Below are positions 63,595 through 64,000 of a stretch of 64,000 nt of DNA, in pieces. Numbering within the stretch: the first letter of the stretch is position 1; each line of letters opens with the position of its first letter. The notes under the pieces were generated by a model. It did not search any database and was not told the origin of the DNA. It saw nothing but the letters and a program-made list of their open reading frames with translations. Source of the DNA: Rhizobium cauense (GTDB taxonomy: Bacteria > Pseudomonadota > Alphaproteobacteria > Rhizobiales > Rhizobiaceae); assembly GCF_019511525.1 (NCBI RefSeq), contig NZ_JAEUAT010000002.1, positions 521,133 through 585,132 of the forward strand, given 5' to 3'. The translations under genes and the position numbers were made by a program.

Positions 63595-64000
63595 TGCAGG
63601 CCCTTAGCGATTGTCATTCTGGTACATAATGCAGCTATGCCGGGTTCGTCCATCGCGATCAATGGGGTGGATGTCATTTCTGGCACTACAGTCTCGTCGA
63701 GCCGGCGCCGACAGCATTTCCGTGGAGCTGCAACGACGCGTCTTTGCCTTCACGCGACCCTTCCGGCCCGTGGCTTGATCCTGCACTTCACTCGGACGGG
63801 GCGCTGGAAATTGCCTCGCTGGAGTAAGAACAATATGGCGCTTCCCGGCGCCCCGTTCGGCGGTTTATGCCCACAACTCCGGTCCCTCTGCCGCCTTGCC
63901 GGAGGAAGTGTCACTTCCCCTGGGGGCCATGTGTGCCACACAGGCACGTCCGGGGCTCAACTCGACGCCGCATTCGCGCGAACGCCGCCGTCCCCAGAGG
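63595..64000. other. Unassigned terminal region
   Basis: These 406 bases hold the map promoter. One plus-strand frame from an ATG at 63637 stays open to the window end (121 codons), but its translation (MPGSSIAINGVDVISGTT onward) has the Arg/Ser/Pro/Cys-rich look of an out-of-frame reading and no ribosome binding site. A different plus frame is open after a TGA. The region could be a decayed gene or plain spacer; I could not tell. Confidence 0.4.

Noticed and set aside
63637..64000. Plus-strand frame open to the window end
   Set aside because: No ribosome binding site and an out-of-phase type of composition; not called as a gene.

Overview
The window looks like chromosomal DNA of a Rhizobiaceae alphaproteobacterium, most likely Ensifer/Sinorhizobium or a close relative. 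The evidence is the order valS, fadL, exoR, xthA, erpA, dgt, argS, SPOR-protein, nagZ, scpA, scpB, tatABC, serS, surE, pcm, LysM/LytM lipoprotein, DUF815 ATPase, yajC, secDF. It is supported by ExoR, PopZ, a BA14K protein, two DUF1127 proteins and an orfA-pit phosphate transport pair. The genus is inferred from gene content and order, not from a search.

Positions 1 to about 9277 are accessory DNA. They hold the 3' part of a LigD-type ATP-dependent DNA ligase, two adjacent unknown genes (one with a HEPN-like motif), a YfbU protein, an Abi-alpha/DUF4393 protein, a membrane peptide coupled to a CoiA-like nuclease, a small secreted protein, a DUF2971 protein, and a one-helix membrane protein coupled to a tyrosine integrase. 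The integrase abuts the 3' end of an intact tRNA-Asn gene, so this is the integrase end of an island whose other end lies outside the window. A 15-base motif recurs four times between these genes, and two of the copies sit inside a longer diverged repeat of about 115 bp.

Positions 9278 to 13050 hold tRNA-Asn, a small membrane protein, the pit and DUF47 pair, a BA14K protein, tRNA-Cys and three very small genes, two of them single-helix peptides with good ribosome binding sites. Positions 13236 to 43640 are a dense housekeeping block. It covers polar organisation (popZ), tRNA charging (valS, argS, serS), the periplasmic regulator exoR, DNA repair and nucleotide control (xthA, dgt), Fe-S insertion (erpA), wall recycling and division (SPOR protein, nagZ, LysM/LytM lipoprotein), chromosome condensation (scpAB), and protein export (tatABC, yajC, secDF).

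Positions 43833 to 51962 form a redox and sulfur region. It has a 1-Cys peroxiredoxin, a persulfide-dioxygenase-like MBL-rhodanese fusion, a frameshifted GDCCVxC cysteine-rich gene, a methyltransferase, trmFO, a PNPOx-reductase-ferredoxin fusion with a glutathione transferase, and a divergent LysR regulator. Positions 52091 to 53260 hold the most interesting locus: two DUF1127 micro-genes and, on the same strand, RNA hairpins whose loops expose CCUCC anti-Shine-Dalgarno sequences. These resemble the cuckoo/CcsR small RNAs of alphaproteobacteria.

Positions 53561 to 63594 return to ordinary chromosome: a DUF2157/GDYxxLxY pair, tRNA-Leu, tig, a SnoaL-like protein, a radical SAM enzyme, sthA, a tyrosine phosphatase, radC and map. 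The last 400 bases could not be assigned.
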